Numbered from the stretch's first letter, positions 1-8,232 are shown. The stretch: 64,000 nt of DNA from Clostridiales bacterium oral taxon 876 str. F0540 (GCA_000466585.1 KE993499.1:139339-203338); one strand, 5' to 3'. Numbers and translations: made by a program. Notes: a model not told the origin generated them from the sequence alone.

Positions 1-655
1 CTCCGCCATCTATAAGTGCTAGTGCAGCATCCTTTTCCTTTGCAGGATCATACCAAGTGTTTGTCCAATTAACCTTTACTTTAATATTAGGATTAACTGA
101 CTTTGCACCTAGTGTAAAAGCATTAATATTTCTTATTACCTCTGGTATTGGGAAAGCACCAACAAAACCTACAGTATTTGTCTTTGTCTTAAGTCCAGCT
201 ACAATACCATCTAAATACATCATTTCATGAATTTTACCAAAGAATTGGCTCATATTATCAGCAGTTTCAGTACCTGAGCAGTGCATAAATTTAACATCCT
301 TGTGCTTTGCAGCTTCTGAAATCATACCCTCTTGAAAGCCAAAGCTTGTACCTACAATTACATTAGCTCCCTGCTCTATCATATCTTCAACTACTTTTTC
401 TACCTCTGCCTTATCCTCTTTTACTGATTCTTTGTAAATTGTTTCAACCTTAAGTTCTTTTTCAAGATATAATCTTCCTTCGTTATGAGCGTAGGTATAA
501 CCACCATCACCGATTGGGCCTACATATATAAAGCCAACCTTAATTTTAGACTTTTTGTCGCTGTTTGCACTGGTGCTGTCCTTTGCACTGCATCCTGTTA
601 ATACTAAAGATGTTGTAACCGCTGCGACAGCCATTAACTTAAATAGCTTTTTCAT
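1..655 (-). CDS. BMP-family (PnrA-like) nucleoside-binding lipoprotein of an ABC importer, 3' part cut by window edge
   Basis: The first 218 residues are visible; the C-terminus lies beyond base 1. The protein starts MKKLFKLMAV and has a lipoprotein signal ending LVLTGC, so it should be anchored outside the membrane by the Cys. The mature part runs IKVGFIYVGPIGDGGYTYAHN, then GTSFGFQEGM and a GFVGAFPIPEV segment, all typical of the Bmp/PnrA (TmpC) family that captures purine nucleosides for ABC import. SD AAGGGGG precedes the ATG at 655. It follows xpt by 65 bp on the same strand, so it probably belongs to the same guanine-riboswitch transcript; permease and ATPase genes would be expected beyond the window. 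Family is confident; the exact ligand is inference. Confidence 0.9.
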   Translation of the reverse strand, partial: MKKLFKLMAVAAVTTSLVLTGCSAKDSTSANSDKKSKIKVGFIYVGPIGDGGYTYAHNEGRLYLEKELKVETIYKESVKEDKAEVEKVVEDMIEQGANVIVGTSFGFQEGMISEAAKHKDVKFMHCSGTETADNMSQFFGKIHEMMYLDGIVAGLKTKTNTVGFVGAFPIPEVIRNINAFTLGAKSVNPNIKVKVNWTNTWYDPAKEKDAALALIDGG

Positions 656-720
656 GAATTTTTATCCCCCTTAAGTATGATAATCTTTATTCTTATAAAG
701 CTTCAGTCATATGCTGAGCT

Positions 721-1293
721 TTATTTAAAACACACCTTATTATTTTCCATTTTATCTATGCTAGCTAAAGACTCTACCCTTATACCAAGCTTTTCAATTT
801 CTGCTCTTCCCTGCTGAAAGCCTTTTTCAATAACTATACCGACTCCTGCTACCTCTGCTCCAGCTTGCTTTACAATATCTATAAGTCCTAAAGCTGCACA
901 GCCATTAGCTAAAAAGTCATCTAATATTAGTACCTTGTCCTCTTTATTTATAAATCTTTTTGAAACCATCACATTATAGGCTTTATTCTTTGTAAATGAA
1001 TATACTTCAGTTTTATAAATATCATTATCTAAATTTAAGGATTCCGTTTTCTTTGCAAAAACTACTTTTGAGTTTTCAAAATATTGAGCTGTTATACTTG
1101 CAACTGCTATACCTGATGCTTCAATTGTTAGAAGCTTATTTACTTCTTTATCTCTAAATCTCTCCTTAAACTCTTTTCCGATTTCATTCAGAAGCTCTAC
1201 ATCAATCTGATGATTTAAAAAGCTGTCCACTTTTAAAATAGTTTCCGATTTTACTCTTCCTTCATTGCGTATTTTGTCCTTTAATAACTGCAT
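721..1293 (-). CDS. xpt: Xanthine phosphoribosyltransferase
   Basis: 190 residues, the normal size for Xpt. The enzyme transfers phosphoribosyl from PRPP to xanthine, giving XMP, in cytoplasmic purine salvage. The type I PRTase PRPP loop is visible at residues 121-137 (VLILDDFLANGCAALGL, acidic pair D125-D126), and the N-terminus MQLLKDKIRNEGRV matches the family. SD AGGAGATGATG lies just upstream of the ATG. A guanine riboswitch with a terminator (1437-1587) and a second hairpin terminator (1322-1380) lie in the leader. An AAAGCT/AGCTTT hairpin at 697-722 overlaps the stop codon but lacks a U-tract, so read-through into the nucleoside-binding lipoprotein is likely. Confidence 0.95.
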   Translation of the reverse strand: MQLLKDKIRNEGRVKSETILKVDSFLNHQIDVELLNEIGKEFKERFRDKEVNKLLTIEASGIAVASITAQYFENSKVVFAKKTESLNLDNDIYKTEVYSFTKNKAYNVMVSKRFINKEDKVLILDDFLANGCAALGLIDIVKQAGAEVAGVGIVIEKGFQQGRAEIEKLGIRVESLASIDKMENNKVCFK

Positions 1294-1321
1294 TGCTTAC
1301 ATCATCTCCTAAAGCCATAAT

Positions 1322-1380
1322 AAAAAAAGTGCTGCACAAAAAACCTGCATACACTTCGCATAGTTTTTGTACAGCACTTT
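1322..1380 (-). terminator. Second intrinsic terminator in the xpt leader
   Basis: On the minus strand AAAGTGCTGTACAAAAA pairs with TTTTTGTGCAGCACTTT (about 17 bp with one wobble), followed by a seven-T run at 1322-1328. It stands between the riboswitch terminator and the xpt SD, so transcripts that escape the first terminator must pass it. The plus-strand reading is followed by only a few T, so its main direction is minus. Confidence 0.75.
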
Positions 1381-1436
1381 CATTCTTAGAATCAAATATT
1401 TAACATACTTGCTCATTAATTAAGAATTATAATGGT

Positions 1437-1474
1437 ATAAAAACAAAATTCCTGAACGTTTACCGCTCAGGAAT
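1437..1474 (-). terminator. Riboswitch expression-platform terminator
   Basis: ATTCCTGA (rc 1467-1474) pairs with TCAGGAAT (rc 1448-1455), followed by TTTTGTTTTT. The distal arm CGTTCAGGAA can alternatively pair with the P3/P1 3' strand of the aptamer (TTACCTGACTACG), giving a mutually exclusive antiterminator. This is the expected OFF logic when purine is bound. Confidence 0.85.
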
Positions 1475-1520
1475 GTAAAATTACATAATAATAAATAGCA
1501 TTATTATAAGTAATTAAACA

Positions 1521-1587
1521 TTCGTAGTCAGGTAATTTACGGCAACCCGGTAGAAACGCTTGAACCTTATCTTCAAGCATATACGAA
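1521..1587 (-). promoter_or_regulatory. Purine (guanine-type) riboswitch aptamer upstream of xpt
   Basis: On the minus strand TTCGTA and TACGAA form P1; TTGAA/TTCAA close P2 around GATAAGG; the core GTTTCTACC is followed by L3 CCGTAAA. All conserved purine-aptamer blocks are in order. The J3/1 segment reads GACTAC, placing a C at the specificity position (C74 of the B. subtilis xpt aptamer), which predicts guanine/hypoxanthine rather than adenine sensing. Downstream xpt fits this. Confidence 0.95.
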
Positions 1588-1642
1588 GTGAATATTTATT
1601 TAATTTTTAATATTATTGTTCGTGTTTTTGTTATACAAATAT

Positions 1643-1671
1643 ATTATATCAATTAAAATAAAAAATCAAGA
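1643..1671 (-). promoter_or_regulatory. Probable promoter of the xpt leader
   Basis: Minus-strand TATAAT (1643-1648) lies 17 nt after TCTTGA (1666-1671) or 15 nt after TTGATT (1664-1669). Transcription would start about 50 nt before the aptamer. The -10 is perfect; the -35 is ambiguous. Confidence 0.5.
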
Positions 1672-1828
1672 CATATTTAGATATATTTTTACATTAATCC
1701 TGCTATAGTAATTCATTATAGTATATATTTTTGAACAAGTCAATTTGATAGATAAACTAGGTATGTTAAAGAATAGTCCGCAAAACCAAATAATATAAAT
1801 AAATATAGTACTTTTAGGAGCAGGCTTA

Positions 1829-2617
1829 ATGAAAATTATAAGCTTTTATTTTATTTTTATGATTTCTCTATTTATTCATGAACTAGGCCATTATTATGTT
1901 GGAAAGCTCTTTAGGGTAAAAGCCTTAAAACTTTCAATAGGTGCTGGGCCATCCTTTATTGATACGTATATTGGACCGACTCAATTCAGCATTAAATTTT
2001 TTCCTTTGATGGGATTAGTAGAACATGATGCTCATGATATTGACAACCTTAGTCTTTTTAAGAATATACTTATACTTTTAGCCGGTGTTTTTAACAACTT
2101 AATTTTATCAATGTTCGCTATACTAGTTCTATGCAAGTTTAACTTTATTCTTATGCTAAATGTTATGTTTACAAGACTTATCCCTTCTGTTTTTAATATT
2201 TTTGCGGACATTAAAAACTTTTTAGGAGCAAACGGAAGTATATCACATGCATATACAAGCATTCCTGTAAGTAACCTTCAAGAAATTTGGTCTTTATGCG
2301 CTGTTATAAATATAGGCTTAGTTTTTGGAAATCTCCTTCCCATACCGGGGTTGGATGGTGGTCAAGTAATTTTGTTTACTATTCAAAGAACTTTAGAAAG
2401 GTTTGGTTTAAAAAGAGACGTTTTTAATAAAATAGCAAACCGTTTGATATGGATATGCCTAACTCTACTCATATTTCTTCCTGTTATAAATGAAATACTG
2501 GCATCAAAAAATCCATTATTATATGCGATATGTACTTTTATCGGAGTACTTTTGGCTATACTTTTTTATGTAATAAGCAAAACTGAAATTTATAAAAGAA
2601 ATTTTAAAAGGTCGTGA
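1829..2617 (+). CDS. Site-2-protease-like membrane zinc metalloprotease (M50 family)
   Basis: 262 residues, strongly hydrophobic with several membrane spans. The zinc-binding HELGH is at residues 17-21, inside the first membrane segment, and the second conserved block LLPIPGLDGGQVI (the NPDG-type motif of S2P proteases) follows about 150 residues later. No PDZ domain is apparent, and the protein is shorter than RseP/RasP. The family cleaves membrane-embedded substrates such as anti-sigma factors or signal peptides; no substrate is suggested here because the gene is monocistronic, with its own SD (AGGAG) and a terminator overlapping its stop codon. Family assignment is confident; role unknown. 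Confidence 0.85.
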   Translation: MKIISFYFIFMISLFIHELGHYYVGKLFRVKALKLSIGAGPSFIDTYIGPTQFSIKFFPLMGLVEHDAHDIDNLSLFKNILILLAGVFNNLILSMFAILVLCKFNFILMLNVMFTRLIPSVFNIFADIKNFLGANGSISHAYTSIPVSNLQEIWSLCAVINIGLVFGNLLPIPGLDGGQVILFTIQRTLERFGLKRDVFNKIANRLIWICLTLLIFLPVINEILASKNPLLYAICTFIGVLLAILFYVISKTEIYKRNFKRS

Positions 2618-2633
2618 AATATCACGACCTTTT
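2606..2633. terminator. Bidirectional terminator between convergent genes
   Basis: AAAAGGTCGTGA / TCACGACCTTTT is a perfect 12-bp hairpin with a 4-nt loop, T-rich on both strands. It includes the stop codon of the M50 protease gene and sits 3 bp from the end of the antiporter gene. Confidence 0.85.
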
Positions 2634-2635
2634 GC

Positions 2636-3679
2636 TTATAATATTAGGAATGAGGCAGCAATAATAATATAAACTGCTAAGAGCTGAACGCCTTCAAGCC
2701 AGTTTGATTCACCATCGCTAGCTACCCTGTTTGCAATAAGCACTGATACTATGAGTGCTATAAGCTCAAATTCATTAAAAACAATGCTCATCGGGGTAAA
2801 CAAAAGACTTAAAAATATTAATACCGGAGCAACAAATAATATTATTTGAAGGCTTGAGCCAAGAGCTATCTCAACAGCTACATCCATTTTATTTTTCATA
2901 GCCATAATAACAGCTGTGCTGTGCTCTGCAGCATTACCTATAATAGGAATAAGTATAATACCAACAAAGAACTTGCTTAATCCTAAGCTTTCCGTCATAG
3001 GCTCCACAGCACTTACTAAGAATTCACTTTCAAATGCAATAACTACTGTAGCTACAACTAAAACAGCAACTGCTTTTTTAAGAGACCACTTTGCCTCTCC
3101 CTCTTCTTCATGATCTACCGAATAAATATCTTTGTGAGTATAAAAGGAAAAGTAAAGACTTAAAAGATATATTATGAACATTACGATTGCGACTGCAACG
3201 CTTAAGCCTTCATATTTAGTATTTAGAAGTTCAGTTTTTACAGTATGAGTAAAAATTGCAGGAACACTAAGCCCTATAACAGCAAATAAAAGCATACTTG
3301 AGCTTACCTCAATTACTCTTTTATTGAACCTTTGAGTCTTAAACTTAAGTCCGCCGAAAATCATACTTGCCCCAAGAACTAAAAGTATATTTCCTATAAC
3401 AGAACCGGCTATAGAGGCTTTAACTACATCAAAAAGACCTTGTTTTAATGCAAAAAATGAAATTATAAGCTCGGTTGCATTTCCAAAGGTAGCATTTAAA
3501 AACCCTCCAAGCTTTGGTCCTGAATAAAAGGATATTTCTTCAGTTGCCTCTCCCATAAGTCCCGCAAGAGGTATAATTGCAAGTGCAGCAAATATAAAAG
3601 TCAGCGTAGGTGAAAAATGCATAAATTCACCCAAAAAGCTTATTGGAATGAAGATTAATAATAGATTTAATAATTTCAA
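2636..3679 (-). CDS. Calcium/cation:proton antiporter (CaCA superfamily, CAX type)
   Basis: 347 residues with about 11 hydrophobic segments. Two inverted alpha-repeat motifs are visible: GNATELI in the N-terminal half and GNAAEHST in the C-terminal half, each with the acidic residue that binds cation in CAX-type Ca2+/H+ exchangers. The acidic stretch DHEEEGEAK lies between the halves, as is usual. I chose the TTG at 3679 because the SD AAGGGGG lies 7 nt upstream of it; the in-frame ATG at 3697 has no SD and the ATG at 3685 is too close to it. Probably exports Ca2+ across the cytoplasmic membrane; the exact ion is inferred from family. Confidence 0.88.
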   Translation of the reverse strand: MKLLNLLLIFIPISFLGEFMHFSPTLTFIFAALAIIPLAGLMGEATEEISFYSGPKLGGFLNATFGNATELIISFFALKQGLFDVVKASIAGSVIGNILLVLGASMIFGGLKFKTQRFNKRVIEVSSSMLLFAVIGLSVPAIFTHTVKTELLNTKYEGLSVAVAIVMFIIYLLSLYFSFYTHKDIYSVDHEEEGEAKWSLKKAVAVLVVATVVIAFESEFLVSAVEPMTESLGLSKFFVGIILIPIIGNAAEHSTAVIMAMKNKMDVAVEIALGSSLQIILFVAPVLIFLSLLFTPMSIVFNEFELIALIVSVLIANRVASDGESNWLEGVQLLAVYIIIAASFLIL

Positions 3680-3887
3680 AAGCATAACCCCCTTCATATA
3701 TTCTAGTTTGTTTCATTACGTTAATTTTCATGTACCCTTCTAAATTTACTTCTAAGTTTCATTTAATTCTTTCATATTTATGGAAAATTAGTTATTATTT
3801 ATATATAACACTTATATAAATACTCATAGTAAATATTATATTGTATTTCCACATTTTATCAAGCTTAACTTCCGGGGGATATGAAAT

Positions 3888-4679
3888 ATGAAGAAAACCA
3901 TTATAGGAATTGTTTTGGGGAGTTGCATTATTATTGGTGCTTCCCTTAAGTCTTATAACTCGATTTCAATAAATACAGCTTCAAATAATAACCTAAAAAC
4001 GCAAGCTCTTGAGCAAGCTGAAATTGAAAGACTTTTAAAGCTTCCAATCGAACCTGAGAAAGCCTCAGAGCTTAAGGATATGCAGGAATTTAGAGCATAC
4101 GTCTTTACACTTAACAGACCTAACCTCTTAATGCTTGTAAACAAAAACCATCAGTTAGAAAAAGATTATGTGCCTAGAAATTTAGTTAAAGCTGAGGTGT
4201 CATTTTTACCTTCCGCATCTGATGAAGAGATGCTTATGCAAAGGCATGCTGCAGAAGCCCTAAAAGAAATGTTTGAAGCCGCAGATAAACAAGGCTTAAA
4301 ATTATTCGGAGTTTCCGCTTATCGCTCCTTTGATTCCCAACAGAGCTTATATAATGAAAAGCTAAAGAGTCGTGGAAAAAGCTATGTGGACAGCTATGTA
4401 GCTGTACCGGGAGAAAGCGAACATCAGACAGGTCTTGCTATAGATATAAGAGGAATTAGCTCAGTTAACAATTCAAATGCGAAAGATTTTGGACAAACCA
4501 AAGAAGGTATTTGGGTAAGAAACAACTCCCAAAACTTTGGGTTTATAATACGTTATCCTAAGGGAAAGGAAAATATAACAGGCTACAGCTACGAACCATG
4601 GCATATAAGATATGTAGGACAAGATATAGCTGAAAAAATTAACGCTTCTAATATTGTTTTGGAGGAATACATTAAGTAG
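3888..4679 (+). CDS. VanY/LdcB-like D,D- or L,D-carboxypeptidase (peptidase M15B)
   Basis: 263 residues. An N-terminal hydrophobic segment (residues 4-20) should export or anchor the protein. The M15 zinc site is complete: SEHQTGLAID gives H179 and D186, and EPWHIRYVG gives E236 (catalytic base) and H239 (third ligand). The segment AYRSFDSQQSLYNE upstream is also typical of the family. These enzymes trim the terminal amino acid from peptidoglycan stem peptides at the cell surface. SD GGGGGA precedes the ATG. No vancomycin-resistance genes are nearby, so a housekeeping wall-remodelling role is more likely than resistance. Confidence 0.9.
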   Translation: MKKTIIGIVLGSCIIIGASLKSYNSISINTASNNNLKTQALEQAEIERLLKLPIEPEKASELKDMQEFRAYVFTLNRPNLLMLVNKNHQLEKDYVPRNLVKAEVSFLPSASDEEMLMQRHAAEALKEMFEAADKQGLKLFGVSAYRSFDSQQSLYNEKLKSRGKSYVDSYVAVPGESEHQTGLAIDIRGISSVNNSNAKDFGQTKEGIWVRNNSQNFGFIIRYPKGKENITGYSYEPWHIRYVGQDIAEKINASNIVLEEYIK

Positions 4680-4700
4680 ATTGCTTTGCAATCTACTTAA
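4672..4700. terminator. Hairpin between convergent vanY-like and yhfC-like genes
   Basis: TTAAGTAGATTGC / GCAATCTACTTAA, 13 bp around a TTT loop, overlapping the stop codon of the carboxypeptidase gene. There is no clear U-tract on either side, so terminator strength is uncertain. Confidence 0.5.
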
Positions 4701-4715
4701 TTACACAATTACCTA

Positions 4716-5492
4716 TTACTCATTAAAGATTTTTTTCGATTTAATTATGAAAATTAATATTAGTACAGCAAAAACAGCTAATACTAATTCCACTTGCACA
4801 GTCCCCATAAATCCTGCTTGAGCTAAAGCTGGGAAAAAGTCAATTAAAGCATGGATAAATATTGCTAAGAATAAATAAGCAAGCTTTTTATTCTTAACTG
4901 CATATAGAATTAACACGCTGGCCCCAATATGAATAATCAATGCAAAGATTCTTTCTAATGCGCCCAAAGAAAACAGTATTGGTGCAGTGTTTACTAATGT
5001 ATCATGCAGAGTCAACATGGACTGTATAATTGAAGGGTTGCTGCCGGCCTTATCTAATACACTTTGGTTAAAAGTATTATTATTGATCATTTGCGAAATC
5101 ATGATGTATTGAACGTTCATCATAGCTCCTATCAATATTGCTTCTATTCCGCCATGACCAATACCAAAAGCTATCCCGTCCTTCCATTCTCTATTGTCCT
5201 TCAAGAACAGCTTCATAACAATAAATCTGCCGGTTTCTTCGAAGATACCGGCAGCAAGTGCCCCATAAACAGCAAATGCTAGTGGCGTCGGGAATAAATT
5301 GCTTTTTATTACTGCCATATGCATAAGCTTTTCTAAAACCTGAGAAAAAATCATAAAAGTAAGGATACCCGCTCCCAATACTTTCATCGAAATATTATAC
5401 TTCTTCCTAAAATACACAAATAGTATTACAGGCAGCAGTACTGAAACTACTGCTGAAATTATCATAAATATAATTGATGATGAACTTACCAT
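4716..5492 (-). CDS. YhfC-family putative intramembrane metalloprotease
   Basis: 258 residues with about seven membrane spans. The segment GIFEETGRF contains the paired glutamates E85-E86, and HGGIEA (H113, E117) follows; these are the hallmark residues of the YhfC group, distantly related to the CPBP/PrsW-type membrane proteases. SD AGGAGA precedes the ATG. It starts 21 bp after the alpha/beta hydrolase gene on the same strand and is probably co-transcribed with it. No substrate can be named. The pairing with a hydrolase and a helix-turn-helix regulator suggests a small stress- or envelope-responsive operon, which is inference. Confidence 0.8.
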   Translation of the reverse strand: MVSSSSIIFMIISAVVSVLLPVILFVYFRKKYNISMKVLGAGILTFMIFSQVLEKLMHMAVIKSNLFPTPLAFAVYGALAAGIFEETGRFIVMKLFLKDNREWKDGIAFGIGHGGIEAILIGAMMNVQYIMISQMINNNTFNQSVLDKAGSNPSIIQSMLTLHDTLVNTAPILFSLGALERIFALIIHIGASVLILYAVKNKKLAYLFLAIFIHALIDFFPALAQAGFMGTVQVELVLAVFAVLILIFIIKSKKIFNE

Positions 5493-5513
5493 ATAAAAAT
5501 TATCTCCTATTCT

Positions 5514-6476
5514 TTAATTATTAAATCTATTCAGCCATTCTTCCAATAAAGCTTTTAACTTAGGATGCATCGACTGAGACATTTCATTTTTATACTGCTT
5601 CATTATGTTTAAAACTGATTTCTGACCTGAGAATTCCTTAAGCATATGATCCATATTTTCAATAATCTCACATTGAATATTGCTATTTCCTAGTGCCTTT
5701 ATTTTCTCCAGATCCCTATAATTTGCCTGAGCATCTTTATTTCCGGTAACAGCTAAAATCGGACACTTTGCTGTATTTAATGCAGTCAATATATCATCAC
5801 TGCTGTATTTAAAATGCTCTCTAAACCATTTTGCCGGCATTTTTTTACCTTTGAACTTTATTGTATCACCTGTTGAGTTGATCATTGCAGCATAAAGACT
5901 TTCCTGCTGTTTATTAAGCTTTTCTTCCTTTAGCGCCAATCTTAAAAGAACACCTTTTATACCTTTCAAAGTTTTTACTTCCTCTAAAAGCTGTCTATTT
6001 TGATATTGCATAGGCTCCCAAATATTTGTACCTGCGCCTGAAAGCAATATTAATCCACCAACAGGCATAATTATATTAACTATTGTTGATAATATGCAGC
6101 CTTCGCTATGCCCAATGAGTATTATTTTTTCTGCGTCTACTCTTGGATGATTTTTTAAAAATTCTATGTTGGTTTTAATATCATTTACTAAATCCATCAT
6201 TCCGATTGTATGTGGTTCTCCCCCGCTTTCTCCCACGCCTCTTTTATCATACCTTAGTGTCATAAAACCAAGACCTGTAATAAAATGAGCAAGCTCTTTA
6301 TAAATATTGGAATTCATCGCCGGCTTTTTCATATTTCCATCTCTGTCAGCTCCTCCTGACCCGTTAATTATTAAAACCGCAGGCAGTTTGTTATTAGCTT
6401 CAGGTATTGCTATTGTCCCACTTAGCGCAACCTCTCCATTTATAACTATATTTTCTTCTTTAAATTTCAGATTCAC
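5514..6476 (-). CDS. Alpha/beta-hydrolase (serine esterase/peptidase-like)
   Basis: 320 residues. The nucleophile elbow GHSEG places Ser124; D248 in VTGNKDAQ and H277 in NMDHMLKE complete a plausible Ser-Asp-His triad. An oxyanion-region signature INGSGGADRDG lies near residue 38. There is no signal peptide, so it acts in the cytoplasm. The start is a GTG with SD GGAGG 8 nt upstream; no ATG fits better. Substrate is not predictable. It lies between an HTH regulator gene (130 bp upstream) and the YhfC-like gene, all on the minus strand, so the three are likely one regulated unit. Confidence 0.85.
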   Translation of the reverse strand: MNLKFKEENIVINGEVALSGTIAIPEANNKLPAVLIINGSGGADRDGNMKKPAMNSNIYKELAHFITGLGFMTLRYDKRGVGESGGEPHTIGMMDLVNDIKTNIEFLKNHPRVDAEKIILIGHSEGCILSTIVNIIMPVGGLILLSGAGTNIWEPMQYQNRQLLEEVKTLKGIKGVLLRLALKEEKLNKQQESLYAAMINSTGDTIKFKGKKMPAKWFREHFKYSSDDILTALNTAKCPILAVTGNKDAQANYRDLEKIKALGNSNIQCEIIENMDHMLKEFSGQKSVLNIMKQYKNEMSQSMHPKLKALLEEWLNRFNN

Positions 6477-6503
6477 TATTTATTCCTCCTTTTCAACCAG
6501 GTA

Positions 6504-6551
6504 CCATATCGTTGGAGTGCTAACTATTTTTTAAGAATATGCACTCTATGG
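6504..6551. repeat. Imperfect inverted repeat between regulator and hydrolase genes
   Basis: CCATA..GAGTGC is mirrored by GCACTC.TATGG with about 20 nt between the inner arms. There is no U-tract on either strand, so it is not a simple terminator. It may be an mRNA hairpin or a protein-binding site controlling the hydrolase/YhfC part of the operon. Confidence 0.4.
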
Positions 6552-6605
6552 CATTTATTTCTTCTCCATAATTGCTATTTTAAAGTCATTTAGTATTTTA
6601 ACCTT

Positions 6606-7142
6606 TTAGTCTTCAACACTTGGAACAATTATGGTAGATATTTTTCTAAGCTTTCTTTCTGATGAAGGCTTGTTATCTCTTACCTTATCAAAAGCTTTTA
6701 CTAAATCTTGAATAAAGTCTTGAAACTCATCATCACTCAAATATAAGGCTGCACTTCTAAATGTTACTCCATCCTTCTGTAAATCTGTATTTTGCTGATG
6801 AATGTATTTTTCGAAATCTCCTAAAAGAGTCATTAGAAAGTTATAAAACAAATTTATATATTCTTCCTTATCTGAATTCTCCAAAGCATTTGTTACAGCT
6901 GTGTACGGATTTGTTTCTAAGGCATATACCTTTTCCAAGGCTCCTCTAACTTTATTTTCTTTAACAACTGTTATGGCCTTAACCTCGACTAATTTACTTA
7001 GGTGCCTGTATAAAGTTGCCTGAGGAACCTCCGGCAATTCTTGAGCTATTTGTTGAACAGTCATGTTTTTATTTTTTACTAAAGCTTGAATTATTCTCAT
7101 CCTTACAGGATTTAATATACAACTTAAAAGTTTGCTATCCAT
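6606..7142 (-). CDS. Winged-helix transcriptional regulator (ArsR-like HTH)
   Basis: 178 residues from the ATG at 7142, chosen because SD AAGGAG lies 6-7 nt upstream; the longer reading begins inside the promoter region. The N-terminal HTH runs LNPVRMRIIQALVKNKNMTV, then QQIAQELPEVPQATLYRHLS and a basic wing (KENKVRGALEKVYAL). The C-terminal half is a helical sensory or dimerisation region with no recognised ligand motif. A perfect 8-bp palindrome sits between the -35 and -10 of its own promoter (7190-7218), the usual layout for autorepression. Its likely targets are itself and the downstream hydrolase and YhfC genes. Effector unknown. Confidence 0.85.
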   Translation of the reverse strand: MDSKLLSCILNPVRMRIIQALVKNKNMTVQQIAQELPEVPQATLYRHLSKLVEVKAITVVKENKVRGALEKVYALETNPYTAVTNALENSDKEEYINLFYNFLMTLLGDFEKYIHQQNTDLQKDGVTFRSAALYLSDDEFQDFIQDLVKAFDKVRDNKPSSERKLRKISTIIVPSVED

Positions 7143-7189
7143 ATATTTCTCCTTTGTTATTATCAAACTTAATAATATTATCACTTATT

Positions 7190-7218
7190 ATATTATTATC
7201 ATTTTTGATAATAGTCAA
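7190..7218 (-). promoter_or_regulatory. Promoter with operator palindrome in the spacer
   Basis: TTGACT (7213-7218) and TAATAT (7190-7195) are separated by exactly 17 bp on the minus strand. The palindrome TATTATCA-TTTT-TGATAATA occupies 7194-7213, filling the spacer. A half-site match (TTGATAATAA) recurs at 7158-7167 near the start codon. This predicts repression by the HTH protein encoded immediately downstream. Confidence 0.7.
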
Positions 7219-7277
7219 TATAATTTATAACTTATTTTTTACATTTATAATTTCATGATACTTTTAATAAGCTCATT

Positions 7278-7313
7278 AAAAAAAGCCGAAGCTGTATACT
7301 ACAATCCTTCGGC
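7278..7313 (-). terminator. Terminator after the HD-GYP gene
   Basis: GCCGAAG / CTTCGGC stem (7285-7313) followed on the minus strand by seven T (7278-7284). Confidence 0.85.
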
Positions 7314-7326
7314 AAATTATTATATA

Positions 7327-8232
7327 TTATATAACTTTCTCTTCCTTTAATATTTGTTCAAATGTCCTAACAATTTTTTCATCATAATGCTTTCCGATCA
7401 AGCTTTTCATCTCATTTATAGCAGCCTTTGGATCCATACCTTTTCTATAAGGCCTGTCTGAGGTCATTGCATCGTAGGTATCTACTACTGCAATTATTTT
7501 AGCTTCAAGACAAATCTCCTCTTCCTTTAATCCCATTGGATATCCGCTGCCATCGAGTCTTTCCTGATGTTGAAGTATGCCAGGCACTGCCTCCCTTAAA
7601 AAAGTATTTTTAATTATATCTGCGCCATCAGCTGGATGCTTCTTTATATATTCAAATTCCTCATTAGTCAGCTTTCCAGGCTTTTTCAAAATTTCATCCG
7701 GTACATTTATTTTCCCTATATCGTGAAATAATGCAGAATAAAACAATATATCAAGCTGCTTTTGAGATAATTTCATATTTTCCCCAATCTTTATAGAAAG
7801 ATCCTTCAATCTCATCCCATGACTATGTGTATACATATCCTTACCTTCAACTTTTTTAAGCATTTCACTTAAGACTTCAATTTCATTACTTAGCAAATGA
7901 AATATAGGTTGACTAGATATATATAGCAAACTTACGTCAGTTAAGGTTTTAAAATATACAGATTCTTTTAAGCTATGTACGTAAAAATAATCTCCTTTAG
8001 TTAACTTAACTTCATCATTATCTTTCTTATAAGAAACTGTGCCTTCTAATATATAAAAAAACTCCATAAGTCTTTCGTTGTCTCCAGGATCCAGCCAAAA
8101 AACCAAGTCTGCTTGAAATCTTTGATTCATTATTTCAACTCCATCACCCTTCGCCAGGAGTCGTAGCTCTTCACCATTTTTTGATACCTTTTCAATGAAT
8201 TCATCATCTTTTTCTAAATACAAACCAAACAT
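7327..8232 (-). CDS. Cupin-like sensor plus HD-GYP domain protein (probable c-di-GMP phosphodiesterase)
   Basis: 301 residues. The N-terminal ~110 residues look like a small cupin fold (EFFYILEGTVSYKK, TKGDYFYVHS). The C-terminal HD-GYP domain has HDIGK (H170-D171), HPADGA around residue 199 and the ERLDGSGYP block with GYP at 230-232, then VVDTYDAMTSDRPYR. All signature residues are present, so c-di-GMP hydrolysis is likely. SD AGGAGA precedes the ATG. It lies just downstream of a secreted-protein gene controlled by a c-di-GMP-I riboswitch, separated by a terminator. This suggests, but does not prove, that both belong to the same signalling circuit. Confidence 0.88.
   Translation of the reverse strand: MFGLYLEKDDEFIEKVSKNGEELRLLAKGDGVEIMNQRFQADLVFWLDPGDNERLMEFFYILEGTVSYKKDNDEVKLTKGDYFYVHSLKESVYFKTLTDVSLLYISSQPIFHLLSNEIEVLSEMLKKVEGKDMYTHSHGMRLKDLSIKIGENMKLSQKQLDILFYSALFHDIGKINVPDEILKKPGKLTNEEFEYIKKHPADGADIIKNTFLREAVPGILQHQERLDGSGYPMGLKEEEICLEAKIIAVVDTYDAMTSDRPYRKGMDPKAAINEMKSLIGKHYDEKIVRTFEQILKEEKVI

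Noticed and set aside
2032..2262. Minus-strand 76-codon ORF inside the M50 protease gene, and many similar overlapping ORFs elsewhere
   Set aside because: They overlap well-supported genes, lack SDs and have out-of-frame composition; treated as shadows.
3888..4679. Vancomycin-resistance VanY
   Set aside because: No vanH, vanA, vanX or vanRS genes nearby; the family also includes common wall carboxypeptidases.
6511..6524. GAGTGCTAA, a half-match to the CIRCE/HrcA operator
   Set aside because: The second half (TTAGCACTC 9 nt upstream) is absent; the local symmetry is a different, longer inverted repeat (6504-6551).
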